A stretch of DNA of 64,000 nucleotides from NCBI GenBank assembly GCA_963814095.1, contig CAWFBT010000002.1, forward strand, positions 124,001 to 188,000. Direction: 5' to 3'. How positions within the stretch are numbered: position 1 is the first letter of the stretch; every line of letters begins with the position of its first letter. Source of the DNA: JACVRW01 sp963814095 (GTDB lineage: Bacteria > Actinomycetota > Thermoleophilia > Solirubrobacterales > Thermoleophilaceae). This document shows, in pieces, positions 44,113-53,374 of this stretch. The notes below the pieces were generated by a model. The model saw only the letters and a program-made list of their open reading frames with translations. It searched no databases and was not told the DNA's origin. Made by a program: the position numbers and the translations under genes.

Positions 44113-46321
44113 CGGACACGACGCTTGCCACGCCGGGCGAACGCGCCGACTACGACGTCCTCAAGGCGGAGGTCCATCGCAAGGCGATGGAGGAGATCGC
44201 GATGGAGATGGGCATCACGCTCGTCCGCACGTCGGGATCGCCAGTGGTGACCGAGGCCAAGGACCTCAGCTGCAGCGTCCTGGACGACAAGGTCGAGCAG
44301 ATCGGCTTCTCGAGCTACGTGGGCCTGCACATCTCGACGTCGTTCCTCGGCATCCGCGCGCTGCTCGAGAACTACGAGCTCGACGACATCGCGCCGGGTG
44401 ACGCGTTCATGGTCAACGACCCGCACACGTCGGGCGCGCTCCACGAGGGCGATGTGGGCGTGATCATGCCCTACTACTACGGCGGCGAGCTCGTGGCCTG
44501 GGGCTACGTGAACGAGCACACGATCGACGTCGGCGGCTCGGGCGTCTCCGGCTTCGCGGCGAGCGCGCGCGACTGCTTCTCCGAGGGGCTGCGCTTCCCG
44601 GCGCTGCGCTTCATGCGCGACGGCGCGATCAGCCCGGAATGGCGGATGTTCATCGGCAACAACGTGCGCGCGCCATCGGCGGTGCTCAACGACCTGCGCA
44701 GCATGGTGGCCGCGGTCAACACCGGCGACCGCCGGCTGAGGGCGCTGATCGACCGAATGGGGCTCGACCAACATCGCGAGTTCTGCGAGATCAACAAGGG
44801 GCTCTCGGAGCGGATCGTCAGGCAGCGCATCGAGGCGCTTCCGGACGGCCGCTACCAGAGCACCGACTGGGTCGAGTACGACGGCCTGGGCGAGCCGCTG
44901 CTGCTCGAGGTCAGCTGCACCATGGACGTGGCGGGCGACGAGCTCAAGCTGAGCTTCCGCGGCGACTCGCAGATCGCCGGGCCGATCAACGGCGCGCCGC
45001 CCGCGGTGCTCGGGCAGTCGATGAACACGCTCCAGTGCGTGCTGCTCCACGACGTGCCGGCGAACGCCGGTCTCTGGCGCCCGATCGAGTTCGATCTCGG
45101 CCCGGCCGGCACCGTCGTCAACTCGGTCCCGCCGGCGCCGGTGTGCTTCGCGCACGTCGGCACCGGCATGCGCATCGACAAGCTGGTCCGCGACGTGCTC
45201 GCCCAGGCAGCCTCGCTGTCGCCCGACGAGTCGGTCCGCGGCGCGCGCGTCGAGCCAGCCCTGCGAGGGCATCTTCCTGACGACGCTGGCGGGGGTCGAC
45301 CGCCGCAGCGGGCAGCCGACCGTCGTCTTCCCGGTTGCGCCCACGGTCGGCCTGGGTGGGCCGGCGCAGACGACAGGGGACGGCCAGGACACCTACTCGA
45401 ACACGTGCAACCTCGGCATCGGCATGTCCGCCGTGGAGGTCGACGAGTCGAGCTCACCGGTCCTGATCCACTGGCGCCGCATCCAGCCCTCGAGCGGCGG
45501 CGCCGGCATGACGCGCGGCGGCAACGGGATGACGACCGGCTTCCAGATCCACGGGGCCGACACGATGAGCGGCACCGTCAGCAACAACGCCGCCGACGTG
45601 CCGCCGCGCGGCTCGGGCGGTGGGCTGCCCGGCTCGGCGACGGACTACCGGATCCTGTCGGCCACCGAGTTCGAGCGCCTCGCCGGCGAGGGCAGGCTGC
45701 CGGAGCCGGAGACGATCGGCGGGACGCGCATGGACACGCCCGCCAACGCGTCCGTCACCGTCGCCGAGGGCGACCTCTTCCACGTGACGAACGGCGGCGG
45801 CGGCGGGCTCGGCGACCCGCTGCTGCGGGACCCGGCGCTGGTGGCGCGCGACGTCGCGGACGGCTACGTCCACGAGCGGCTGGCGCGCGACGTGTACGGC
45901 GTGGTACTCGGTACGCGGACGGCGGACGTCGACGCACGCCGCCACCGAGAGCGCCAGGGCCGAGATCCGGCGCGAGCGGCTCGGCGCCGATCCCGCCCGA
46001 GCGCTGCTGCCGGCCGCCGAGATCGAGGTGGGTGTCGGCGTTCGCGTGAGCGGCGACGCCTGGGCGTGCGGCTACTGCGCCGCCGAGCTCGGCTCGCTCG
46101 CCGACAACTACCGCGCGGCGTGCGTCGAGCGCACGCGCCCCGCCCCCGAGGCGCTCGCAGAGCTCGGCATGCACGCGCGCGCGCGTGAAACCAAGCGGGT
46201 GGTCATCTCCGAGTACTTCTGCGCGGGCTGCGGCAGCTGCGTGCGCGCGGACATCGGCCTCGAGGGCGCGGAGCTGGCGCCGGCCCCGCAGCTGGCCGGC
46301 CGCGAAGCGCCGGTCGGGTAG
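44109..46321 (+). pseudogene. HyuB-type subunit (second copy), frame broken twice
   Basis: Begins ATG and follows HyuB closely (EAKDLSCSVLDDK, GDAFMVNDPHTSGALHEGD) to SVRGARV; at 45249-45252 (GTCG) one base is in excess and the text continues in the next frame as SQPCEGIFLTTLAGVD, SNTCNLGIGM and TRGGNGMTTGF. A second extra base occurs in GTCG near 45928-45931 within the segment TADV, after which frame three reads ESARAEIRRERLGAD and the zinc-ribbon tail CGYC...CAGC to the TAG at 46319. Repaired length is about 736 residues. The tail resembles that of the copy at 35752. Two separate single-base gains in one gene again suggest sequence error. Confidence 0.82.
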
Positions 46322-46329
46322 CGGGACCG

Positions 46330-46761
46330 ATGCTCTCGGCGGTCGAGGTCGCGCGGCTCCTCGAAGGCGTGGCGGCCGCCCTCCGGACGCATGTCGAGCC
46401 GCACGTCGACGACCGCTTCGCGCGCATGCAGCTGCGCGCGATCGACGAGCTGCTGCGCAACCTCGCGGACCGCGTCGAGTGGTCGCTCGCGGAGCTGCAG
46501 GCGGAGCTCGAGGGGATGGAGGAGCTGCTCGCGCGCCTGCGTGACGCCGGCTGGCCGGGTTACGTGGCCGCCGCCGAGACGCCGGCGGCCACGACGGAGG
46601 AGGCCCTGGCTCGCCGCCTCGTCCTGCTCGGCCGGCTCTCCGAGGCCACGCGCTGGGCGCAACAGGAGGGATCGGAGGAGCTGCGCGCGCTCGTGAGCGC
46701 GTACCTGCGCGAGACCAACGACCGCGAGCGGCGCCGGCTGCAGTCGGGGATGTACAAGTAG
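46330..46761 (+). CDS. Small helical protein paired with the kinase (second copy)
   Basis: 143 residues with the same helical plan as the gene at 33214: EVARLLEGVAAALRTHVEPHV, RAIDELLRNLADRVEWSLAEL and EELRALVSAYLRETNDRERRR at the end. It starts 8 bp after HyuB, and its TAG directly precedes the ATG of the kinase, so the kinase is coupled to it. No known domain is seen. Here the small gene comes before the kinase; in the first module it comes after, yet the pair stays together. Confidence 0.6.
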   Translation: MLSAVEVARLLEGVAAALRTHVEPHVDDRFARMQLRAIDELLRNLADRVEWSLAELQAELEGMEELLARLRDAGWPGYVAAAETPAATTEEALARRLVLLGRLSEATRWAQQEGSEELRALVSAYLRETNDRERRRLQSGMYK

Positions 46762-47793
46762 ATGGCCGCGCTCGCGGGCGAGCTTGCGGCCTTCGTCGGC
46801 GCACAGCTCGGGCTCGAGGAGGCCGAGCCGACCGCCTTCCGGCGCCACGTCGAGGGCTTCTCGTGGGAGACCTACGAGGTGGGCGTGCGCGGCAGGCGCG
46901 CGGGCTCCTCGTTCGAGGACGAGTTCATCGTCCACCGCGTGCCCGGCGCCGGGCTGCTCGAGCCGTATGACCCGCGCCCCGTCTTCGAGCTGCGGCGCGC
47001 GCTCGAGGACGTCGACGGCGTCCCGGTGCCCGCCACCCTCTGGCTGGACGAGCAGGGCGAGGCCACCGGGCGACCGCTGTACGTGGTGGAGAAGGTCGAC
47101 GGCGAGGTGCCGACGCAGTGGACCTCGGACAGCTTCTTCGCCGACGACGAGGAGCGGCGCGCGACGGCGCGCCAGCTCATGGGCATCGCGGCCGCGCTGC
47201 ACGCCGCGCCCGTCGAGCTCGCGCCGGGGGGGCTGCGCGGCAGCGGCGAGACCGGCTTCGAGGTGGTGGAGCTGTGGCACGAGCTCTACCGGCGCGACTG
47301 CCTCGAGCCGGTGCCCGCGCTCGAATGGGGCTTCGCCTGGCTCTACCGCAACCGCGACCAGCTCTCGGGCCGGCGCGCGATCCTGCACGGCGACCTGCGC
47401 ACCGGCAACTACCTCGTGCAGGACGGGCGGATCGTGGCGATGCTCGACTTCGAGGACGCCCACGTGGGCGACCCGGTACAGGACCTGGCGCACTGTGCGC
47501 TGCGTCTCTTCCGAGGCCGTACCCGCCAGCCCTCGGGGCTGGTGCCGCTCGGCGAGCTGCTCGCCATGTACGAGGAGGCGGCCGGCTGGAGCGTGCCGCG
47601 CCGGTCCTTCCATTTCTGGAGCGTCTTCGAGGCCGTGTACACCGCGATCACCCAGCACCGCGCGGCGGCGCTGTTCGCGCGCGGCAGAACCGACGACGTG
47701 CGCTACCCGGCGCTCGGCTACCAGGCCCACCACATCCATCGCTACGTGCTCGACTACATCGACGCCGCGGAAGGAGGGCGCGAGCCCGAATGA
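46762..47793 (+). CDS. APH-type phosphotransferase (second copy)
   Basis: 343 residues with catalytic loop ILHGDLRTGNYL and AMLDFEDAHVGDP as metal motif, the same APH/choline-kinase fold as 32088. N-lobe VEGFSWETYEV and PLYVVEKVDGEVP are consistent. The stop overlaps the AttH-like ATG by 4 bp. The neighbours are HyuA, HyuB, helical protein and AttH-like. Phosphorylation of a pathway hydroxyl, perhaps to enable elimination or carboxylation, is a possible role (inference). Confidence 0.82.
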   Translation: MAALAGELAAFVGAQLGLEEAEPTAFRRHVEGFSWETYEVGVRGRRAGSSFEDEFIVHRVPGAGLLEPYDPRPVFELRRALEDVDGVPVPATLWLDEQGEATGRPLYVVEKVDGEVPTQWTSDSFFADDEERRATARQLMGIAAALHAAPVELAPGGLRGSGETGFEVVELWHELYRRDCLEPVPALEWGFAWLYRNRDQLSGRRAILHGDLRTGNYLVQDGRIVAMLDFEDAHVGDPVQDLAHCALRLFRGRTRQPSGLVPLGELLAMYEEAAGWSVPRRSFHFWSVFEAVYTAITQHRAAALFARGRTDDVRYPALGYQAHHIHRYVLDYIDAAEGGREPE

Positions 47794-48815
47794 CCACATC
47801 GGCCGGCTACAGCGGCTGCCGCTACAACACAGAGCACGAGGCGCTCCAGCCGCCGGGGGAGCACGAGTCCCACAACGACAGCGCCTACTTCAACTTCACG
47901 CCGGCCGATGGCGCCGGCGTGGCGGGCGCGGTCGTGAGGATCGGGATGCGCCCGGGCGAGGGCTACAGCGAGGCTTCGGTCGTGCTGCCGCGGGGTGACG
48001 GCACGGTCGTCTTCCAGTACGCGCGCACGCCGCTCGACGCCGAGAGCTTCCCGGTCGGCTCGCCGCGCTGGGAATCGGGTGCGCTCGTGCTGGAGGCCGT
48101 CGATCCCACGCGACGCTGGCGCATCGGCTATCGCGGCGGCGGCGCCCGGCTCGTGAGCGACCCGCTCGCCTTCGCCGACCGTCCCGGCGAGGTCTGGCGG
48201 GCGAGCCCACCGGTCGACTGCGAGCTCGAGCTCGACTGGCAGGCCGACTTCCCGATGCACGTGCTGTCGGCCGAGGGGAACCTGATGCCCGGCGGCGACG
48301 AGGTGGCCTACGGGAAGAACCACTACGAGCAATTCGGGCGCATCGACGGCACGCTCCGCCTCGGCGACGAGGAGCACCACATAACCGGCGCGCCGTCGTT
48401 CCGCGACCACTCATGGGGCCCGCGCGTGTGGGAGAGCGCGCCCGACCAGGACTTCGTGACCGTCTACCTGGACGACGGCCGCCGCGCCGTCGCAGTGGCG
48501 AACCGCAGCGGCGGGCGCCAGGACGCGCACGGCGTGATCTGGGTCCCGGGCGCGGAGGAACCCGTCCAGATCGAGCGCTACGAGATCCGCACGGACTACG
48601 CAGGCGGCCCCTCGCCCGGCGCTGCGATCGGCTGGAGCTTCGCCGGCGAAGGTCAGGCGATCGACGTCGAAGGCGAGGTGATCGGGTTCATGCCGCTGCG
48701 GGTCGGCAAGCACCCCGTGCGGATCGCGCAGACGATCCTGAGGCTGGACGGCCAGTCGCCCGGGCGGGCGAAGACCGACCTCACGAGGCCGATCGAGGAG
48801 AGCACCGAGCGGTGA
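47790..48815 (+). CDS. AttH/DUF7064-like protein (second copy)
   Basis: 341 residues from ATG 47790; longer upstream frame is a shadow of the kinase. Strand-rich, with RDHSWGPRVWESAPDQDFV, the same RDHSW core as at 39420. Likely a lipocalin/tocopherol-cyclase-type barrel binding a hydrophobic molecule; some members are hydroxysteroid or carotenoid-related. The GTG of the TetR regulator overlaps its stop. Function unknown; recurrence in both modules links it to the HyuA/HyuB chemistry. Confidence 0.55.
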   Translation: MTTSAGYSGCRYNTEHEALQPPGEHESHNDSAYFNFTPADGAGVAGAVVRIGMRPGEGYSEASVVLPRGDGTVVFQYARTPLDAESFPVGSPRWESGALVLEAVDPTRRWRIGYRGGGARLVSDPLAFADRPGEVWRASPPVDCELELDWQADFPMHVLSAEGNLMPGGDEVAYGKNHYEQFGRIDGTLRLGDEEHHITGAPSFRDHSWGPRVWESAPDQDFVTVYLDDGRRAVAVANRSGGRQDAHGVIWVPGAEEPVQIERYEIRTDYAGGPSPGAAIGWSFAGEGQAIDVEGEVIGFMPLRVGKHPVRIAQTILRLDGQSPGRAKTDLTRPIEESTER

Positions 48816-49441
48816 GCGCCGAGCCCGGCACCGCGCCGCGGCGGCGCACCCCAAAGGCCGAGCGGACCCGCGAGCGGCTGCTCGCGGCAGCGCGGACGGT
48901 GTTCGAGCGCGACGGCTACTTCGACGCGCGTGTGGCCGACATCGTCGCTGAGGCCGGCGTGGCGCACGGGACCTTCTACACCTACTTCGAGTCCAAGGAG
49001 ATCGTGTTCATCGCGGTGGCGCAGCGCGTGACCGACGCGCTGTTCGAGGTCTACCGGCTGCCGCCGGGGCTCGACCCGGTCGAGCGCATCCACGAGACCA
49101 ACAGGCGTTACCTCGAGCTCTACGAGCAGAACGCCGGCATCCTCGGGCTGCTCGACCAGGTTGCGCCCACGAGCGACAGGCTGCGCGAGATCCGGGCCGG
49201 GATCCGGCGACACTTCGCCGAGCGGCTCGAGTCCTCGATCGCCCGGATGAACAAGCTGGGACGCAGCGCGGAGCCCCGCCTCGACCCGTTCGCCGCGGGC
49301 ATCGCCCTCGGATCGATGGTCGACCAGATCTGTTACCAGTGGTTCGTGCTCGGCGAGCCCTTCGAGCGCGACGTGATGGTCGAGACGCTGGATCGGATCT
49401 GGGTGCGGGCGCTCGGCCTGAAGGAGCAGGGCTCGGCGTAG
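48812..49441 (+). CDS. TetR-family regulator (module-associated)
   Basis: 209 residues from GTG 48812, overlapping the AttH-like stop. The N-terminal HTH is RERLLAAARTVFERDGYFDA through AGVAHGTFYTYFESKE, standard TetR. The C-terminus has helices with RRYLELYEQNAGILGLLDQV and a terminal DQICYQWFVLGEPF. It ends the second HyuA/HyuB operon and lies just upstream of the operator at 49459, so it is a candidate reader of the window's palindrome, though the KstR2-like gene at 56937 is a stronger candidate. Confidence 0.85.
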   Translation: MSAEPGTAPRRRTPKAERTRERLLAAARTVFERDGYFDARVADIVAEAGVAHGTFYTYFESKEIVFIAVAQRVTDALFEVYRLPPGLDPVERIHETNRRYLELYEQNAGILGLLDQVAPTSDRLREIRAGIRRHFAERLESSIARMNKLGRSAEPRLDPFAAGIALGSMVDQICYQWFVLGEPFERDVMVETLDRIWVRALGLKEQGSA

Positions 49442-49448
49442 CTCTTCC

Positions 49449-49477
49449 TTGACGATCAACCGTCCGATTGGTAGAAC
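49449..49477 (+). promoter_or_regulatory. Promoter with operator in spacer
   Basis: TTGACG (49449-49454), 17 bp, TAGAAC (49472-49477). The operator-like ACCGTCCGATTGGT (49459-49472; 12 of 14) fills the spacer, so binding would block polymerase directly. The P450 ATG is at 49523 with AGGAGTGAGGAGG upstream. Confidence 0.65.
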
Positions 49478-49522
49478 GAGGCTGCACCGACAGCACGTTC
49501 CGCAAGGAGTGAGGAGGGGCTC

Positions 49523-50776
49523 ATGACGAGGACCGACGGAGCTCTGGTGGATGACCTCCTCGCACCGGAGGTGAACGCCGACCCGTACCCGTACTTCGCG
49601 GAGCTCCGCGAGGCGGACCCCGTGCACTGGTCCGAGCGCCACCAGGCCTGGATCGTCACGCGCTACGACGACGTGACCGCGGTGCTCATGGACTGGAAGC
49701 ACTTCTCCTCCGAGCGGGTCGGCCCGCTGCTGCGCGCCATGGACGAGAGCGCGGAGCCCGAGGCGGTCGCCGTGATGAAGATGCTGAACGGCTGGATGGT
49801 CGTGACCGACCCGCCCGTTCACAAGCGGCTGCGGCGGCTCGCGGCCAAGGCCTTCAACCCGCGCCGCGTGGCCGCCAAGGAGGGACGCATCCAGGAGCTC
49901 GTCGACGAGCTGCTCGACTCGTTCATCGAGTCCGGGAGCGATCGCTTCGTCCAGGACTTCGCCTTTCCGCTGCCCGCCACCGTCATCGCCGAGCTGATCG
50001 GCGCGCCGCCGGAGGACACGCCGCGCTTCAAGAACTGGTCGGACGACCTCGCCCAGGTCGCCTTCGGTGCCGGCGGCGACGAGCGCAATGACCGCTACGT
50101 GCGCGCCATGCACGGGATCGACGAGCTGTTCGCGTACTTCGAGCAGCGCATGGAGTACTCGAGCGAGAACCCGGGCGAGGACATGATCAGCGACCTGCTC
50201 GCGGGCGACGGCGAGGGCGAGCGCCTCAGCGACGAGGAGATCAAGTCGATGTGCGCGCTGATGCTCTTCGCCGGCCACGAGACCACCACGACGACGATCA
50301 CCTCCGCGATCCTGATGCTGCTCCGCAACCCGGATCAGCACGAGCGCCTGCGCTCCGAGCCGGACGAGCTGGCCGGACCGGCCGTGGAGGAGGCGCTCCG
50401 CTACGACGGCGCGATCAAGGTGCTGATTCGCTACGTGGCCGAGGACTTCGAGCTGCGCGGCCGCCAGATCAAGTCGGGCCAGCGCGTGTTCATCCTGCCC
50501 GCGGCGGCCAACCGCGATCCGGAGCGCTTCGAGAACCCGGAGCAGGTCGACATCGCCCGCAGCCCCAACCCGCACGTCGCCTTCGGCAAGGGGATCCACG
50601 CATGCATCGGGGCGCAGCTGTCGCGCATCGAGATGCGCGTCGCGCTCGCGACGATCATGAAGAAGATGCCGGACCTGCGCTTCGCGGAGGCCGAGCCAAC
50701 GCTGCGCTACGCGCCGAGCCTCGCCTCGCGCGCCCTTCAGGAGCTGCGCATCGCCTACGACGGCCGGGAGAGCTGA
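49523..50776 (+). CDS. Cytochrome P450 (third)
   Basis: 417 residues. Heme motif FGKGIHACIG (Cys about residue 361), I-helix FAGHETTTTT with complete acid-alcohol pair, and ExxR in VEEALRYDG. This is the most canonical of the three P450s, close to bacterial CYP107/CYP105-type soluble enzymes in layout. It shares an operon with the FAD oxidoreductase that follows after 1 bp. Electron partners are not encoded nearby. Confidence 0.93.
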   Translation: MTRTDGALVDDLLAPEVNADPYPYFAELREADPVHWSERHQAWIVTRYDDVTAVLMDWKHFSSERVGPLLRAMDESAEPEAVAVMKMLNGWMVVTDPPVHKRLRRLAAKAFNPRRVAAKEGRIQELVDELLDSFIESGSDRFVQDFAFPLPATVIAELIGAPPEDTPRFKNWSDDLAQVAFGAGGDERNDRYVRAMHGIDELFAYFEQRMEYSSENPGEDMISDLLAGDGEGERLSDEEIKSMCALMLFAGHETTTTTITSAILMLLRNPDQHERLRSEPDELAGPAVEEALRYDGAIKVLIRYVAEDFELRGRQIKSGQRVFILPAAANRDPERFENPEQVDIARSPNPHVAFGKGIHACIGAQLSRIEMRVALATIMKKMPDLRFAEAEPTLRYAPSLASRALQELRIAYDGRES

Positions 50777-50777
50777 G

Positions 50778-52163
50778 ATGGCAAAGGTCGACGTCGTCGT
50801 GATCGGCGCCGGCGGCGCGGGCCTGACGGCCGCGGCGCTGCTCGCGAAGGAGGGCAAGAGCGTCGCCGTCGTCGAGGCGAGCAAGCATCTCGGTGGGCGC
50901 GGGATGGCGGTCCCCGACGAGGGCTTCAAGCTCAACCTCGGCGGCCACCTGCTCGAGGACTCCGGCAGTGGCATCACGAAGGTGTTCGAGTACTTGGGCA
51001 AGGAGCTCGTGCACGGCAACGTCTCGAGCGACATGCCGGTCTGGGACCACGAGAAGAGCCGCTGGGGCTCCATCCGCGACCGCTACTCGGGCGACAAGTC
51101 CGAGCTCAAGAAGGTGATCGGCGCGCTGGCCGACACGCCCTACGAGGAGCTCGACAAATGGGACGACCGGCCGCTGCGCGAGTGGATGCTCCAGCACACG
51201 CGCGACCAGGGCGTGATCGACCTCTGGGAGTTCATCTCGGTGCTCGAGTGCATGACCGACGATTGGTACGACCACTCGGCCTCGGACAACCTCTACTGCC
51301 GCAAGATGCACTACGCCGAGAAGCGCATGGCCGGCTACTCGTTCTGGCCGGGGCAGGGCTGGGACGGGATGTTCGACGACCTGCGCGACGCCGTCGTCGA
51401 GAACGGCGGAGAGGTCCTGATGAGCACGCCGGTCGAGACCGTGATCATCGAGAACAGCACCGTCAAGGGGGTCCTCCTCGGGCGCGACAAGATCCTTCCC
51501 AACGAGTTCCTCGAGGGCGAGGTGCTCGAGGCCGACTGCGTGATCTCCACGCTGCCGGTCTGGAACGTGCTGCGCGTGGTGCCCGAGTCCGAGCTGCCCG
51601 ACTGGTACACGGCGCAGATCAGGTTCCTCGCCCAGGACCACCTGCGGATCACGTGGCTCGGCCTGTACCTGGCGACCAAGGAGCCGGTCCACGTGATCGA
51701 CCCGCTCGAGCTCGGGACCTGGCTGCACGCTCCCGAGAGCCGCGTGTCCGGCTTCTTCTTCAACCAGTCGGCGATGGACCCGCGCACCGCGCCGGAGGGC
51801 GTCAACCTCTACGTGTGCGGCGGAATCGTTCCCGGGTCGAAGGGGCGCGATGTCGGCTACCTGCGGCGGATGTTCGAGCTCTTCGAGGAAGACCTGAAGG
51901 TCATGTTCCCGGGCCTGCGCGAGGCGTACTGGCGCCGCCGTCATCTCGTGCACGACCCGTCCTTCGGCGTGATCCAGAAGCCGGGCCTCGTGGGCATGTT
52001 CCGGCCGCACTGGCGGGCGCCGAACGTGGAGGGCCTCTACTTCGCCTCGGAGACCTTCCGCAGCCGCGGCATCGGGGTCGACCGCGCCGCGCGCGCCGGC
52101 CTCACGGTCGTCGAGGACTACCTCGGCCGGCGCCTCGACGGCGGCTTCGGCTTCCGCTACTGA
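50778..52163 (+). CDS. FAD-dependent oxidoreductase (CrtI-like; paralogue of 23707)
   Basis: 461 residues with VVIGAGGAGLTAAALLAKEG, the GG doublet LGGRGMAV, and the C-terminal FAD motif GLYFASETFRSRGIGVDRAA. The same middle segments as in the copy at 23707 occur (WEFISVLECMT, GYSFWPGQGW). It is paired with P450 here, and with SDRs and epoxide hydrolase in the other copy. The 3' end overlaps the epoxide-hydrolase gene by 7 bp. Confidence 0.85.
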   Translation: MAKVDVVVIGAGGAGLTAAALLAKEGKSVAVVEASKHLGGRGMAVPDEGFKLNLGGHLLEDSGSGITKVFEYLGKELVHGNVSSDMPVWDHEKSRWGSIRDRYSGDKSELKKVIGALADTPYEELDKWDDRPLREWMLQHTRDQGVIDLWEFISVLECMTDDWYDHSASDNLYCRKMHYAEKRMAGYSFWPGQGWDGMFDDLRDAVVENGGEVLMSTPVETVIIENSTVKGVLLGRDKILPNEFLEGEVLEADCVISTLPVWNVLRVVPESELPDWYTAQIRFLAQDHLRITWLGLYLATKEPVHVIDPLELGTWLHAPESRVSGFFFNQSAMDPRTAPEGVNLYVCGGIVPGSKGRDVGYLRRMFELFEEDLKVMFPGLREAYWRRRHLVHDPSFGVIQKPGLVGMFRPHWRAPNVEGLYFASETFRSRGIGVDRAARAGLTVVEDYLGRRLDGGFGFRY

Positions 52164-53334
52164 GCGTTCGCCCGCAGCGGGCGGAAGAACGAGCGCACGT
52201 CCTCGACGAGCGCGTCAGGCTCTTCCATCGGCGCGAAGTGACCGCCCGACTGCATCTGGCTCAGCTGCTGCAGGTTGTAGTAGCTGCGGATCCAGCGCTC
52301 GGGCATGATCGCGAGCTCGCGGGGAAGATCGCGACGCCGGTGGGGGCCTCGACCACAGGCGTCCGGTCGTGCGCCGGGCTCCAGAGATTGTGCTTGGCCT
52401 CGTAGTAGAAGCGCGCCGAGCTCACGTAGCTCTCGCTCGCCCAGTAGATCATCGTCGTGGTGAGCAGGTCGTCCTTCGAGAAGCGCCGCTCGACGTCGCC
52501 GCCGCAGTCGCTCCAGTTGCGCCGGCGCTCGACGAGCCAGGCGAGCAGGCCGACGGGCGAGTCGTGCAGCCCGTAGGCGATCGTCTGCGGATCGGTGCTC
52601 TGCACCACCACGTGCGTGGTGGCCGTGCCCATGCGCCCCTGGGTCGCGCGGTAGTTCTCTATCTCGTGCGGCTCGTAGTCCTCCTCGCCCGGCAGCGGCT
52701 CCGAGAAGAACGTCATCGGCATCGCGAGGCTCAGGTGCACCCCGATCATGTGCTCGGCGTACTTGTGCCCGAGCTGTGAGGTGGCGAGGTGGCCCCAGTC
52801 GCCGCCCTGCGCGCCGAAGCGCTCGTAGCCGAGCACGTCGCGCATCAGCGTGACCCACAGGTCGGCGGTCCGCCAGACGCTGACGCCGGTCTTCAAGAGC
52901 GGCACCGAGAAGCCGAAGCCGGGCAGGGACGGCACGACCACGTCGAACGCGTCGGCCGGGTCGCCGCCGAAGGACGCCGGGTCCGTGAGCGGGCCGATCA
53001 CCTTGTGGAAGTCCCAGAAGGTCCACGGCCAGCCGTGCGAGAGGATCAGCGGCACGGGATCCGGTCCCTTGCCGCGCTCGTGGATGAAGTGGATGGGGAC
53101 GTCGTCGATACGCGTCTTGAAGTTCGCGAACGAGTTGATCTCGCGCTCGTGCGCGCGCCAGTCGTACTCGGCAATCCAGTACTCGACGAGCTCCTCCATG
53201 TAGCCGCGCTCGGAGCCGTACTCCCAGTCGTCGTTCGCGAAGTCGATCGGCCAGCGCGTGTGCTCGAGCCGGCGCCGGAGGTCGTCGAGCTCCTCATCCG
53301 GGACGCTGACGGTGAAAGGCTCAGGAGCTAGCAT
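52157..53334 (-). pseudogene. Epoxide hydrolase (second copy), frame broken near the C-terminus
   Basis: Read on minus: EHN domain PEPFTVSVPDEELDDLRRRL, HGWPWTFWDF, nucleophile elbow QGGDWGH and VEAPTGVAIFP. After AIFP the expected PRELAIMPERWIRSYYNLQQ and the His motif SGGHFAPMEEPD lie in another frame. One base appears lost in the G run at 52321-52324 (C run on the coding strand). Repaired length is 392, like the 391-residue paralogue at 25835. Without repair the protein ends at 357 residues and lacks the catalytic His. ATG lies 6 bp after TAGGCT with no ribosome site, a leaderless layout. Confidence 0.87.
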
Positions 53335-53346
53335 GGCGGCAGCCTA

Positions 53347-53360
53347 ACCAAACGTTCGAT
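53347..53360. promoter_or_regulatory. Operator-like site ACCAAACGTTCGAT
   Basis: 12 of 14 consensus positions; lies in the 40-bp space between divergent epoxide hydrolase (minus, 53334) and acyl-CoA ligase (plus, 53375), overlapping or touching both promoters. Confidence 0.55.
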
Positions 53361-53374
53361 TGCTAGGAGGCGAT

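Noticed and set aside
42594..46049. Long open frame (1151 codons) joining HyuA and HyuB
   Set aside because: The first part is out of frame with HyuA, and HyuB starts at ATG 44109; the long frame is a GC-rich shadow plus the first part of HyuB.
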